Translations under genes and position numbers: made by a program
Shown: one piece after another, positions 1 through 10,650 of the stretch
How the letters are laid out: every line of letters begins with the position of its first letter
Numbering within the stretch: position 1 is the first letter of the stretch
Assembly: GCA_024364735.1 (NCBI GenBank)
Contig: JAGFNQ010000863.1
Span: forward strand, 347,183-411,182
Direction: 5' to 3'
Source of the DNA: Boesenbergia rotunda
Taxonomy: Eukaryota > Streptophyta > Magnoliopsida > Zingiberales > Zingiberaceae
DNA length: 64,000 nt
The notes under the pieces: generated by a model
Databases searched by the model: none
Told to the model about the DNA's origin: nothing
Seen by the model: the letters and a program-made list of their open reading frames with translations, nothing else

Positions 1-539
1 TGTTTTCCTATTTATCAACATCAAACATCCATCTTTTCATCTATGCCATAATATTATGTGTTGTTTCTTACCTATAAAACAATCTAGTTTATCAAGTATG
101 GCAATCCAATCACAATCTAATACAAGTTTACTTTAGGCTAGAGCGCACAAGAAAATAAATAAATCAATATCTATGGTCCAAGTTTACCATGCCAGAATGG
201 CGGTGAACAGCATGAATCCTCCGATTCGATCCCGGTAACATCATCTTCGATGAGATTAGCTTCTCCACACCCTAATTTTTCACCAAAGACGAAGCCACTA
301 AACTGAAATCAGTGAGAACAGAAACGGAAGCAAAGTTCAAAGACCAAAACAATTCCGTCCTTACATTTGATCCCAATCACAGTCCTGCGACGCGTTTAAG
401 GGGGGAAAAAATTAAAACACATTGCAGTTAAAACAACGGAAACAGTAACACAAAACAAAAGAGCCCTAAAATGGACCGACCAAACATCTACTGAAAGGGG
501 AAGGAGCGGAAGCATATCGAACGGACCCGCTATTAACAC
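1..539 (-). other. Putative intron 1 of the proteasome-like gene, otherwise unassigned
   Basis: This stretch lies downstream of the proteasome-like first exon on the minus strand. I looked for the expected second exon, which should begin with the conserved F-Q-I/V-E-Y-A segment, and found none. The rest of the gene must therefore lie outside the window, or the locus is only a fragment. No transposon ends, long ORFs or repeats are evident. Confidence 0.35.
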
Positions 540-599
540 TCTCCCATCGGGGGAGAAGGTGGTGACGGAGAGATGGTAGCCTGTGCCGATGCTGCTCAT
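540..599 (-). CDS. PAG1: First coding exon of a proteasome alpha-7 (PAG1-like) subunit gene, partial
   Basis: Reading the minus strand from the ATG at 599 gives MSSIGTGYHLSVTTFSPDGR. This is the start of the plant 20S proteasome subunit alpha type-3 (PAG1), a structural subunit of the outer ring of the 20S core. A GT splice donor follows at 539-538, which leaves a 20-codon exon. Only this exon is in the window. One oddity is His at residue 9: the residue after Tyr in this N-terminal motif is almost always Asp in alpha subunits. That change, with no second exon nearby, leaves open a duplicated or decaying copy rather than the active gene. The match is recognised from family knowledge of the N-terminus; function of this copy is not established. 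Confidence 0.55.
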
Positions 600-680
600 T
601 AAGCTCAGCTACTACCTCCGATCGCTGGGTCTTCGAGATGAATCGAAATGAACGGCGAGGGTGGATGCATAATTTATACT
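600..680 (-). promoter_or_regulatory. Putative core promoter and 5' leader of the proteasome-like exon
   Basis: On the minus strand a TATAAATT box lies at 678-671, about 72 bp upstream of the ATG at 599. A transcript starting roughly 30 bp downstream of the box would have a leader of about 45 nt. The spacing suits a plant core promoter and supports this being a real gene start. Transcription itself cannot be seen. Confidence 0.35.
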
Positions 681-1130
681 AAACTGAGAAGGAAAGACGA
701 AAAAAAAGAAAATAGAACCGCCACCTTAGGCCCTGGTCTTATCCCATAGATTTTTAAAGGGAGACAAATCAAAATTATTCTTAATGTGATGAGACGTCTA
801 AGATCGAAAAAATTAATGGACCTGGATTTAAACTGAGAAGGAGTTCCTTGCTTTGCAAGAGAGAGAAACAACCCGGGCGACGCTGGAGCGGTTAGGTTAA
901 TGGTTCCTTGGTTAAGCGGTCGGGTTAAAGGGTTAACGGGTCGTATATTGTTTGGATTTCACCTTTTTATTGTCGCAAAAATGTCATACGTTGATCTCGA
1001 GCATCTACACAGTTCATCCGACAATCATTATAGAGAGATAATGGGCTAGCATGTGAAAAGACTTTTCACATTTGTAGTAGAATATACCGGCACTTTAATT
1101 AGCTCCCACTTAGCATGGTGACCTATTCAC
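681..1130. other. Intergenic flank
   Basis: No gene or transposon end was recognised. The last part holds a 23-bp sequence (1104-1126) that recurs exactly at 12130-12152, on the far side of the transposon stack and at the edge of the HSF relic. Confidence 0.4.
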
Positions 1131-1563
1131 TAAGACCATCTCCAACCATAAACACTATTTTAGTGTTTCTACAATACCAATTTGATATCACTTCAACACC
1201 AAATTTTTTTTTCCACTCCAACCAAAAGACACCATTTCTTACACTAAAAAGAATATTCCTTAGAATATTCTATTTTTCCATCTTATAATTTATTATTCAA
1301 CATACATATTAATTTTAACATATATATTAATATGTTAAATATTTTTATTATGATCATAATTATTAATAAAATTAATATTTTTATGGTGCATAATCATTAA
1401 TTTTAATTATGATCGTAATATTTTATTTTTAATTAAAAAAATAAATATTAATACTTTCTTCTTAATTTTGGTGGAAATAATTTAATAGACATACTATTAT
1501 TTAAAGATAATACGTAATCATAAACAATTAAGATAAAATATTTTAAATATTTTCACAAAACAG

Positions 1564-1680
1564 CTAATACTTCATTGAAAATACATTGCACGAAACAACT
1601 AACACTTCATTGAAAATACATTTTACAAAATAACTAACACTTCATTGAAAATACATTACACAAAACAACTAACACTTATA
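1564..1680. repeat. 35-bp tandem repeat in the Harbinger subterminal region
   Basis: A 35-bp unit containing ACTTCATTGAAAATACAT starts at 1564, 1599, 1634 and 1669, giving about 3.3 copies between the left terminal repeat and the transposase stop codon. Subterminal repeats in such elements often bind transposase; that role is inferred. Confidence 0.8.
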
Positions 1681-1705
1681 TATTTTAATTATCAGAATTA
1701 CCATA

Positions 1706-2448
1706 TTATTCCCACAAATGCTCAATTAATGCATTTCTAAGGGCAAAGTGAGCATCTCTATTTTTGATACCTTCATATCTAGCAAGAAACTCTTGAAATC
1801 GGGTATTGTCATCTATTGATGTATCAACATTTGCAGCCGACGGGTCTTCACCTTGATCAATAATTGATGCATTTAGGTCGCGCTCATCTTCAATTATCAT
1901 ATTATGCATAATAATACATGAAGTCATTATATCATGTAAAACATTCTTCTGCCAAAAACGTGAAGGTCCTGCAACAATTGCAAAGCGTGATTGAAGTACT
2001 CCAAATGCTCGCTCAACATCTTTTCTGTATGCCTCTTGTTTCATTGCAAACAACTTATTCTTTGTACCGCGTGGATCATGAATTGTTTGAACAATGTAGA
2101 CCATTTTGGGTATATACCATCAGCTAAATAGTAACCCATGTTGTACTCTTTTTCTTGAATGACATAATGAACATGGGGAGCAATACCTTGAGCAAGATTA
2201 GAAAAAAGATTAGAAGACTCTAATACATTAATGTCATTGTTAGATCCAGGTAAACCGAAATATGCATGCCATATCCAAAGATCGTAATCAGCTACAACTT
2301 CTAGAATAATTGTTGGCTTTCCACTGCGATCAGAAGATTGCACAGCCCATGCTGTTGGGCAATTTTTCCACCTCCAATGCATGCAATCTAGACTACCCAG
2401 CATACCAGGAAAACCACGCTGCTCACCAATATGAAGAAGCCTAGCAAC
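1706..2448 (-). pseudogene. Harbinger transposase, C-terminal part (DDE domain), frameshifted
   Basis: This is the catalytic part of a PIF/Harbinger DDE transposase (DDE_Tnp_4 type), which cuts and pastes the element. From the N-terminal side it shows LGSLDCMHW with the first catalytic Asp, GSNNDINV with the second, and ERAFGVLQSRF with the third acidic residue (Glu), all in the expected order. A 1-bp loss near 2081-2088 throws the frame between the second and third motifs, so two overlapping frames are needed (2041-2448 and 1706-2104). The stop lies at 1706-1708. The N-terminal part continues at 8597-9154, beyond the CACTA insertion. The frameshift makes this copy inactive. Confidence 0.9.
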
Positions 2449-2451
2449 ATC
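2449..2451. repeat. Left target-site duplication (ATC) of the CACTA element
   Basis: ATC directly precedes CACTACAAGAA at 2452 and recurs at 8594-8596 directly after the element. A 3-bp duplication is typical of CACTA transposons. Confidence 0.85.
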
Positions 2452-2469
2452 CACTACAAGAATTTTTGC

Positions 2470-2680
2470 AATCAACAACGCCCAATCGACAACGTTTTTT
2501 AAAAAAAACGTTGTCTTTTTTTGTTTTACAACGTTTTTAGTGAAAAGCGTTGTCTATGTGTTTTACTTTTTAATAACGACAACGTTTTATAATGATGCGA
2601 TGTGCTTAGTGTTGTGGTTTCGGATAAAAGACAATGCTGTTACAAAAGCATTTTTTAAAAGCGTTGTCGTATTTTCCGCT
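2470..2680. repeat. Left subterminal repeats of the CACTA element
   Basis: Several degenerate copies of an AACGTTTTT/GCGTTGTC motif occur in direct and inverted orientation within about 210 bp of the left end. They mirror those at 8290-8580. In CACTA elements such repeats are binding sites for the element-encoded TNPA-like protein. Confidence 0.75.
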
Positions 2681-2689
2681 AAAATAAAA

Positions 2690-3850
2690 AACACATCCCC
2701 TCCCTCCACCTCGCTCATTGCCAACCCTCGGCGGCTCGCGAAAAATCTCTCCGCGCTTCTTTTCTCCGCGAAATATCTCCCTCCACCTCCCTCATTGCCA
2801 CCTCCCTCGTCCTCTCCTCTCCACGAAATCGACATTGTGTACGATCTGGTGAACATACATATTCTCCTAGCTCACCACCAAGAAGTATCCTCCACGAGCT
2901 CTTCGTCCGTCGAGTGGAAACTGAACCCCAGCGGCAGCATCACGACACTCGCCACTACCCTCTCCATCTCTCTCTCTCGCAGTCGCCGACGTTCTGACTC
3001 TGTGGCGGTCAGATTTCAAGCTTCTGCTGGTGACGCTCGGGGAGAAGGGGGTTGCAAATTACTACACCAAGGTACATCCTCCTCGAATCACACTTCTCTC
3101 TTACCGCTTTGGGATGCCACTGAGGATAATAAGCCCGAGGTTTCTCTCATTCACAACCTCAAGCACGCCAACCTCACGCACCCTCTCCTTCCCCATCACA
3201 AGTGACCTTCACCATCTCCTCCAGCGGCCGGATCTCGCGCAGCCACTGCATGCCACCAGAGTTGACTCTCGGGTTCAGAAGTCATCTCTTCCATTCCACA
3301 ACCTCTCCCGATCGGGAAATCCATCATTGTCGAAGGTCTTGTCCGATTGGAAGAGCTCTCCACCCGCGCTTCATCTCCTTCTGCCATCTTTCGCCGCTGC
3401 CCCGTTGGATCTCATCTTCATCGAAATCGCCAGCCATCCCTAGTGGGAGAACTCAGATCCGAGGCACTCCACTAATCCCTCTCACAAATCTCCTGGATTC
3501 GGGAGCCATGCATCATCTCCTCCGGCCATAGATTTCTCCGCTCACAGCTCCTTCGTTGGAAAATTTGCCACCAGAGAAGCCCCATCCGGATCACACTTCC
3601 ATCCTCCTCTTGTCGACCACCTCTACAGCAGTGTCTTCATCTTCCCTGAGCTCCAATTCTTTGCAATTCCGGCAGCATCACAACCCACTTCCTTCTTTCG
3701 GGGATTTCGGGATGGCGGCTCCTTTGTCGGATCCGGACAGCATTGGTTTGTTTCCTTCTGTTGGTTGTTTACTTTAAATCTTGAATTGCAATGGGTTATC
3801 GTTCCCTCCTTTGATTGCATACATTTTGCTTCATTAGTTTCCTGCATATT
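2690..3850 (+). other. GC-rich chimeric leader region inside the CACTA element
   Basis: This kilobase is much richer in C and G than the rest of the element and has several overlapping open frames (for example 2540-3205 and 3030-3443), all low-complexity and rich in Ser, Pro and Leu, without recognisable domains. Near its end an ATG at 3712 opens a short frame MAAPLSDPDSI followed by a possible splice donor (GTTTGT, 3747). That looks like a captured first exon with 5' UTR. I cannot name the source gene, and the frames may not be translated. Confidence 0.35.
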
Positions 3851-4374
3851 AAGTGTTTGATGAAATGTTTGTTACGTTAGTTTCGTTTAAGTTTTGTAAT
3901 GTCTTAGTTTAATTGTTTGCAATCTCATTTATGTTGAATTGTAGGTTAGTTATATTCGTGAATTAGATAATCTTGTTGCAACTTAGTTTGGTTCATTTCA
4001 TCCGTTATGATCGTAGTCAATTGTTAGTTTTCATTCAAGTGTATTCGCTTAGTTGTTCTTAATTGTTAATGAACCCCAACTTACCAAAAACATCTTGTCT
4101 AAGGATTAGCACTCATTATCATACTTCTCTGAGTGACGATCGAGACATTCCCTATACTGCACCATTGTAAGGGTTTTGGTATTGAATTGACATCGTATCG
4201 CGACAATACGATAGATCTCCATGCATGTGAAATAGAAAGACAATTTTTTCCCATTAACCATTTTTTCGCTTAGTTGTTCTTTGACATTAACTATTTAGAA
4301 TTGCAAAGTGATCAGTGTTGATTGTTTTTCCCATTAACCACTCGCCAATTTAATTTGTCTGTGTTCACAGTTCA

Positions 4375-4457
4375 CAAAAACAGGTTACTCTCGTGATCAA
4401 ATTGATGAGGTTCGGGCCGAGTTGACGGAGTGCATTCAAGATCATATTTCTGAATAG
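4375..4457 (+). pseudogene. Unidentified captured exon in the CACTA element
   Basis: After an AAAACAG acceptor-like sequence an open segment reads YSRDQIDEVRAELTECIQD and ends at a TAG followed by GTTTGG. The charged helical composition and flanking splice-like signals suggest an exon of host origin. I do not recognise the protein. Confidence 0.3.
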
Positions 4458-4911
4458 GTTTGGAATCATACAAGATCATTATTCTATTTAGATTTAAGTT
4501 CATGGAATGATGTTTTTTTTAAAAGTAGCTTACATTATATTGTATTTTCTATAATTTCTAATTCCATTTTTTTAGGCAGTGTTAAAGGATAGTTATGAGA
4601 TCGAGCTTCAGAAGTTGGCCCCAATCGCGGATTGATTATGAAACTTGTGAATTGAAAAACTCGTGAAACTCTTAAGTGATTGATGATGTGTTGTAAAACT
4701 TGTGAGTTTGGAAAACTTGTCACATGCAGTGAAAGGATGTTTGCTTGCATTAATATGCAAGTACAAGATATCTGTATAATAGTTATCAGTGTAAATTTTC
4801 TAGCTTTTGTAATCTTCTGTCAGTGTAATATATAGGAGGAAGATGTTGACCTGTTAGTTGAGCATGTAGATGCTACAAACTGCAAACGAGCATGTCTCTA
4901 CCTCACAAGTC

Positions 4912-4965
4912 CATCTAGGTATGCTTTATATTCTTTTGTAGTTGTAACATATGGAGGTATGTGAA
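4912..4965 (+). repeat. Internal duplicated segment of the CACTA element (copy 1)
   Basis: A segment beginning CATCTAGGTATGCTTTATAT is repeated at 7912-7960. A second pair beginning CAGTGTTAAAG occurs at 4577 and about 8009, the latter two in opposite order relative to the first pair. This points to rearranged duplication of the captured sequence inside the element. Confidence 0.6.
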
Positions 4966-7380
4966 GCAGTCTTTCTTGATAACACCCAAGTATGTTCACC
5001 CCAGTCATAATGTTTTATTCTAATTTTTTATTATTTTTCCTAATAATATTCTCTGTTGCCAGTATGTGAAGCTGAGCTACATGTGGAGGTATACACTGTT
5101 TTATTCTGATTTAAATTTTGTATACAACCTGATTACCACTGCAACCACCTTCTGGTTCGTTCAAATCTTCCAGGTATGATGATGACCTTGAGCAATTTCT
5201 AAAAGGATACTGACAAAGTGTAATAAGCTTTTGCCATTTCGGTCAAAAAAGAGAAACTATCACACTCGATTATCCCAATTTTTATACTGATATAGCTTTT
5301 ATTCTTCATTTTAATCTGATTGAATTGCATGTTGATCTGTGCAGGTTTTTCAGATTTGCGAAGCTACAGACAATCAAATGTTCTCTGGCCGGCTAATCAA
5401 GTTCTTCACTGTGAGTTATGGGCTAATCAAGTTCTATACGCGTAGGTGAGGTAAGTTACTATTAGTTTTGACTTGAGAATTTTGTGCCAGCTATTTGCCT
5501 ATCCATTTAATTTTTATCTGTTAATTATTCTTAATTTTTTCTTATTTCGATTGCATCTGCAAATGCATTAAACTTTAAAAATATTGTCTATCCTCCACTT
5601 GTTCCATTCTATTAAAGGCAATATCTTCTCTCTCAACATTTTCCTTAAGCTTATATATCTTTCTTATCTACTTTTGCGGCACACAAGGCAAATGGTGTGA
5701 GCTCACTATGGGGCCACAAACTTAGAGGTAAGTAATTGAAAAGGATAATTGGTTTGTTACTTGTTAGTTATATTACCTTTGCTTTCCATCTTTTTGTGAA
5801 GGATTATTTTTCAGAATGATGTCTTGATGTTTAAAAGCTTGCTAAATGTCGAAAATGATTCTGATTCGAAAATAATTGGTTGTTTTCTTGTTCAGAGATG
5901 AAATGTTTCTTGTAGGAGTTTCTTTTCTCTTGTACATATAGTTATTTCTTTTCCTTTTGAAAAATGAAAAAGGCTTTGCTAGTTGAAGTTTTCTACTGTT
6001 TTCTGATATGCATGACATGTAGGTTGCTGAAGGTTCGACTCCACAAACTATAAGCATTTCAATATAAACCCTGCTTGTATAATTCATGATAATATGATAT
6101 TCATCTAAAGACTATGTTGATTGTATTAAAAAAAACAACATTTCTTAAGATGAAGTGAAACTCAGACTAGGAATCTACATGATTGGACTCAACTTTGAAC
6201 TGTACAAGTTATTAGAACTATGTGTAATGACTAGAAGCTTAATTGTTGGCTAGACTATCTGATTTTACACATTGATGTTATTTCTTGGTTGTTCTGATAT
6301 CTAGAGCACAGCATACTTGCTACTGAAGGAAAGTTATGTCATCATAAATTGATTTGTCTGTGGATTCTATTTTTGGTTCTTTGCAGTAGACACAATTACA
6401 AATTGGTTTTTATGCGTTAGTCTTTCTATCATTTTTTTTTGTAGGAAGTGTTGTTGTGTCAAAAAGTTCTCATTTCATTTAAGCCTCTCATATAAGCACT
6501 TTCTGTGTCTGGATTCATCACACTATTTTTAAGATGCAATTGAGGCTGCACGTGAGATTTTTTTTATTTTAAAATAGAACTTGCATGTTTAACCTGCAAA
6601 TTTATTATTAATGATTTAGTAGAATTGATATTTATGTATTTTTTTTTTCAAAATGACTAGAATTTGGATCTTTACAATTAGTGTGAGTTTAAATGTCCCA
6701 TAGGATCCAAGTTAGGATCCTCCTCAAGGTTGATACGCATGGAACAACAATCACTACACAACAACTCTCAAACACCGCCACATATGATAGCACATAGATG
6801 TACACTTAAGCATGATTGCTTGGATGGAAGATACAAGGGAAAAGAAGGAAAGCAAAGGTAATCCTGAAAAACACTTAGCAAAGGGAACCTTCTGAAACTC
6901 ATTTTCTTTCCTTATTTGATTGTGTCATTTAGTTCTAATACATCAAATGTTTGCTACTTTGCTTTAAGCTGTCATTTAGTTCTAATACATCAAATATTTT
7001 ATTTTTAATAAAGAGGTGACACTTTTGTCACATAACATTACTGTGCCTTTGTAGATGGTTTTAGAACACTGTTAGCTTCCTTGGTGCCTATAGTTGGTTT
7101 CAACGCAGTGATGACATCTGAGCATTTTGCTTCGTTTTTGGTTTGCCATTCAATATCAAATCTCATGACATACTATTTTTCTATGCTTTATGAGAGTTAT
7201 ATGACTTAAGGACCAAAATTTTGTTGGTACTTGCTTCATTCTGCATGATATATGACTGATGTTAAGTTCCCTTAAGAAATTGCTACTATTTAGTATGAAT
7301 AGTTTCAATCTACATTCTAACAGTACCATGTTTACATAACATAATCTATAATCTTATTTAAGTAACTTGCTACTTTACTG

Positions 7381-7868
7381 AGAGCCATGTTGCAACTTGA
7401 TGATGATGAGGTGCGAGTTTCTGCAACAAAAGTCATGGGAATCATGTCTCAGGTACAACATCTTTTATGTGATTGATTTTTGGGATTTGTGTCTATTGCA
7501 AGACAGTGGTTTGAAGTTGATTACCATATTTGGTCTAGCTGTGAAATGATAGATGAATCTACTATTAGAGAAATACTTACAACAACTTGCTACAAATGCT
7601 TCTGCTTCGTTTTAGTTTCTTTAAGATGCTTTATGAGATTTTTTGTATACTTTTGTTTTATTTTGCATTGAGGCACTGATGTACAATCTTATTTATTCTC
7701 AGTACATGGAAGATAATGAGTTCCAGGATCTGCTACAAGTACTTATGGATATGACTGAATCTGCAACCTAGTTCATTAGACATAGATCTTTTCAGTTAAA
7801 GAATGGGAGTGGCCCAGTAAGACTTGCCGTTGAGCGTTGTGCTCTGCATATTTTTCAGTTAACAAAAG
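7381..7868 (+). pseudogene. GCN1: Captured exons of GCN1 (translational activator, HEAT-repeat protein)
   Basis: Three exon-like blocks are separated by intron-like sequence. Block a (about 7381-7452, donor GTACAA) reads LQLDDDEVRVSATKVMGIMSQ. Block b (from 7703 after an AG acceptor) reads YMEDNEFQDLLQVLMDM and soon meets a TAG. Block c (7796-7868, donor GTCAGT) reads GPVRLAVERCALHIFQLTKG. The last is a signature of the C-terminal HEAT repeats of plant GCN1 (ILITHYIA), the ribosome-associated activator of the GCN2 kinase. Keeping intron boundaries means capture at DNA level, not through a spliced transcript. Block c belongs near the GCN1 C-terminus, so a large internal part has been lost. The stop in block b and the missing body make this a fragment without GCN1 activity. 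Confidence 0.78.
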
Positions 7869-8180
7869 GTCAGTGTTACATTGATTCTGTTTATCATAAT
7901 CTCTAATAGTTCATCTAGGTATGCTTTATATTCTTTTTAGTTGTCACATATGGAAGCAGTCTTATTTGTGTGTATATAATCTCTTATCCCAATTTATTAT
8001 TTTTATGCAGTGTTAAAGCAGATCGAGTTAACAAGCAGCCCCAAAGAACAACTTGTGAATGATGAAGTTTTATAGAACTTGTGAATTGAGATATTTTTTG
8101 TATTTAATATGGAATACAAACACTTTTGTAAATAATGCACTGTATTATAAGTGAATTTTGTAAACTATTATCAGTGTAAA

Positions 8181-8280
8181 TTGTGAATATTATCAATTGT
8201 GAATAAAAATGCTTGTAAATTGTGAATATTATCAATTGTAAATAAAAATGTTTATAAATTGTGAATATTATAAATTGTGA
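8181..8280. repeat. 39-bp AT-rich tandem repeat in the CACTA element
   Basis: A 39-bp unit beginning TTGTGAATATTATCAATTGT starts at 8181, 8220 and 8259, about 2.6 copies, next to the right subterminal repeats. Confidence 0.8.
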
Positions 8281-8289
8281 AAAACACTG

Positions 8290-8580
8290 CCTATTAAAAA
8301 GACAACGTTTTTTAAGTAACAATACACAACACGATTTTTGCGTTGTCTTTGTGCCAAACCACAACGCTTTTTCCGCGTTGTCTTTGATACCCGACTTTTA
8401 ACAACAACGTCAATAACAACGCTTTTTAAAAACCAATAGACAACGCGAAAAAAGCGTTGTCTTTGCTCCAAACCACAACGCGGAAAAAGCGTTGTCGTAG
8501 ATATACTTTCTACAACGGCTTCATCAACATCGCTTTTTAAGCATTAACGACAACGCGGAAAAAGCGTTGTTGTTTAACTT
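8290..8580. repeat. Right subterminal repeats of the CACTA element
   Basis: At least ten copies of a GACAACGC / GCGTTGTC motif lie in both orientations over about 290 bp, often as GACAACGC-GAAAAA-GCGTTGTC hairpins. They match the left subterminal region and probably bind TNPA-like protein. Confidence 0.8.
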
Positions 8581-8596
8581 TTTTCTTGTAGTGATC

Positions 8597-9154
8597 ATTA
8601 GCATTGGGTGATCGCAGGTACTGTCCTCCAAATACTTCAACAACAGCACGATAAAATCTTTTCACACTTTCTACGACAGTTGATTCTCCTATTTTGATGT
8701 ACTCATCAGTAGCGTCTGCCGGCACACCATATGCCAATATTCGAAATGCAGCTGTCATTTTTTGTAAACCAGACAAACCAAGTTTTCCAACTCCGTCTCT
8801 TTTCTGCACAAAATAGTTATCATGATTACTAACCACATTAAAAATACGCATAAATAAACTTCTTCCCATTCTGAATCTTCTTCGGAACATTGCAGCATTA
8901 TATGTAGGATTTTCGACAAAGTAATCATTGAATAGATTACAAGCAGCAGCTTCTCTATTACGATTGATCACTATGTGACCAGGAATAGATCCTCGATGTT
9001 TGCCTTTGTCGCTTTCTTCACTCAGATGATTCAAAATGACTTGATTGTTGCGGTAAATCGCTTGAGTGACAAGCCTTCTGTGTGCTTCAAATATTTCATC
9101 ATCTTCAGAGCTTGAGGATGATAAATTTGAAGTACCCTCATATCTAGAACTCAT
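8597..9154 (-). pseudogene. Harbinger transposase, N-terminal part
   Basis: From the ATG at 9154 (minus strand) the frame runs through a Ser/Glu-rich start (MSSRYEGTSNLSSSSSEDDE), the FRRRFRMGRSLFMRI segment and MTAAFRILAYGVPADATDEY, all typical of the N-terminal half of plant PIF/Harbinger transposases. The family usually follows with a helix-turn-helix-like region and then the DDE domain. Here the coding sequence is cut at 8597 by the CACTA element and resumes at 2448. This part has no stop of its own, so the CACTA insertion, with the frameshift farther on, is the main damage. Confidence 0.9.
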
Positions 9155-9690
9155 TTTTTAAGAGAAAGAATGTGGTTGAATTGTTTTCAGTTATGGTATG
9201 TATTTATAATGCATAATGCACACAACATTATTATTTTTTCAAGCGACGGGACATTACAATGCGCACATCATTATTTCAGAAGACAAGACATCACAATGTA
9301 TATTTTTGCAGACGACAGGACATCACAATGCACACACTATTATCACACACCATTATTTCAGAAGATAAGACATCACAATGCATATTTTTGCAGACGACGG
9401 GACATCACAATGCATATTTTTGCAGATGACGGGACATCACAATGCACACACTATTATCACACACCATTATTTCAGAAGACAAGACATCACAATGCATATT
9501 TTTACAGACGACGGGACATCACAATGCATATTTATGCAGATGACGGGACATCACAATGCACACACTATTATCACACACCATCATTTTAGAATGCATATTT
9601 TTTCAGACGATGGGACATCACAATATATTATTTCCTATATAATGGCATACTAGACATGGCCATCACAATGCACCTCTACTCTTGAAAAAA
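9155..9690. promoter_or_regulatory. Bidirectional promoter region between the two Harbinger genes
   Basis: The 536 bp between the divergent transposase and SANT/Myb start codons must hold both promoters. Most of it is a tandem array (9240-9640) built on GGGACATCACAATGCATAT-like units. The position suggests that the array takes part in regulation of the pair, for example as binding sites for the SANT/Myb product; this is inference. Confidence 0.5.
9240..9640. repeat. Compound tandem array with a 114-bp higher-order unit
   Basis: A short motif GACGGGACATCACAATGCA recurs about every 31 to 57 bp. At a higher level the junction CATCACAATGCACACAC appears at 9321, 9435 and 9549, exactly 114 bp apart. 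The array has about 2.8 higher-order copies with a few substitutions. Confidence 0.85.
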
Positions 9691-10650
9691 ATGAGTTCAT
9701 CTCGTTCATCATCCTACTCAGTTGAAGAAGATAAACATTTTTGTCATGCTTATCTTCATATCTCTCAAAATCCAATCTTAGGAATCAACCAAAAGAAGGA
9801 TCAATTTTGGGCAAGAGTTGAGATGGAGTATAATCAAGATCCAAATTTTCAAAATTCAGAGCGACCTAGAAAATCGTTACAAAAACGAATGAATACTATC
9901 ATTGCTGCTATTTCCAAATTGAAGGGTTGTGTTCGACAAATCGAAGAAACGAATCCGAGTAGAGCATCAGAGGAGGATATTGTAAGTTGTTATTATTATT
10001 TATTTTGTAAAGTATATCAATTTTATAATCAATATCTAATTTAGTTAATAATTCTATTTCTGTATTATTTTTTTTTACAGATGAATCGTGCACAAATGTT
10101 ATTAGTGCAAGATCCTAATTACTCAAAGGGTTTCAAATTTGGACATGTGTGGAGCATTCTTCAAGGTATTGAGAAATTTAACAGTGACAACGCCAAAACT
10201 GGATCTACGAGAGTGCAACGACAAACTGCTCAAGCTGATTATTCTCAATCTTATAATCTTGAGAAAGATGTTTATTCATCTCCATCTCCACGTGTCTCTT
10301 CGTTTGATCTTAATATCGCTGATTCGGATAGTCCTGATACTTCAACTAAACGACCTATTGGGGTGAAGAAAGCAAAACTGAAGTGAAAGAATGAACAACA
10401 ACTTACAAAAATAGTTTCACAAAATGACCAACTTGTTGCGGCATTGGATAGAAGTACCGATGTTGCTATATTCAAGGAAGAAAATAAAATTTTATTCAAA
10501 GATTTGAATACCATCGTCGATCCGATAATGCGTGAATTTATTCACAGTGAACAAGTCAGAATTATGCAAAAGAGGAAAATGCACCAAAATTCTCAATCAA
10601 TTCCACATCAAGGAGAAGGATCTAAATTCAATTCGTCTCAAGAAGAATGA
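9691..10650 (+). pseudogene. Harbinger SANT/Myb-like DNA-binding protein, two exons, one in-frame stop
   Basis: This is the accessory protein of PIF/Harbinger elements, which binds DNA and helps the transposase act in the nucleus. Exon 1 (9691-9981) begins at ATG 9691 and shows a Myb/SANT trihelix-like pattern (SVEEDKHFCHAYLHI, then WARVEMEYN). It ends at donor GTAAGT. Exon 2 begins at 10081 after TTTTTTTACAG and contains FKFGHVWSIL and a Ser/Asp-rich stretch. The frame meets TGA at 10384-10386 and then stays open (KNEQQLTKIVSQNDQLVAAL) to a TGA at 10648. The first TGA is probably a mutated Arg codon. With that stop the helical C-terminal tail would be lost. The transposase lies head-to-head upstream. 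Confidence 0.82.

Larger units (their letters stand above)
2452..8593. mobile_element. CACTA (En/Spm-type) transposon carrying captured host exons
   Basis: The element starts CACTACAAGAA and ends TTCTTGTAGTG, the classic CACTA terminal inverted repeat, and is flanked by ATC on both sides (2449-2451, 8594-8596). Both ends have many short GCGTTGTC-like subterminal repeats in both orientations, another family hallmark. I find no TNPA/TNPD-type transposase in its 6142 bp, so it is non-autonomous. Its interior instead has intron-exon structures of host origin, the clearest being GCN1 exons at 7381-7868. It landed inside the transposase gene of the Harbinger element, so it inserted after that element. 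Stretches 3850-7380 are AT-rich and intron-like with scattered short exon-like segments that I could not identify. Confidence 0.93.
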
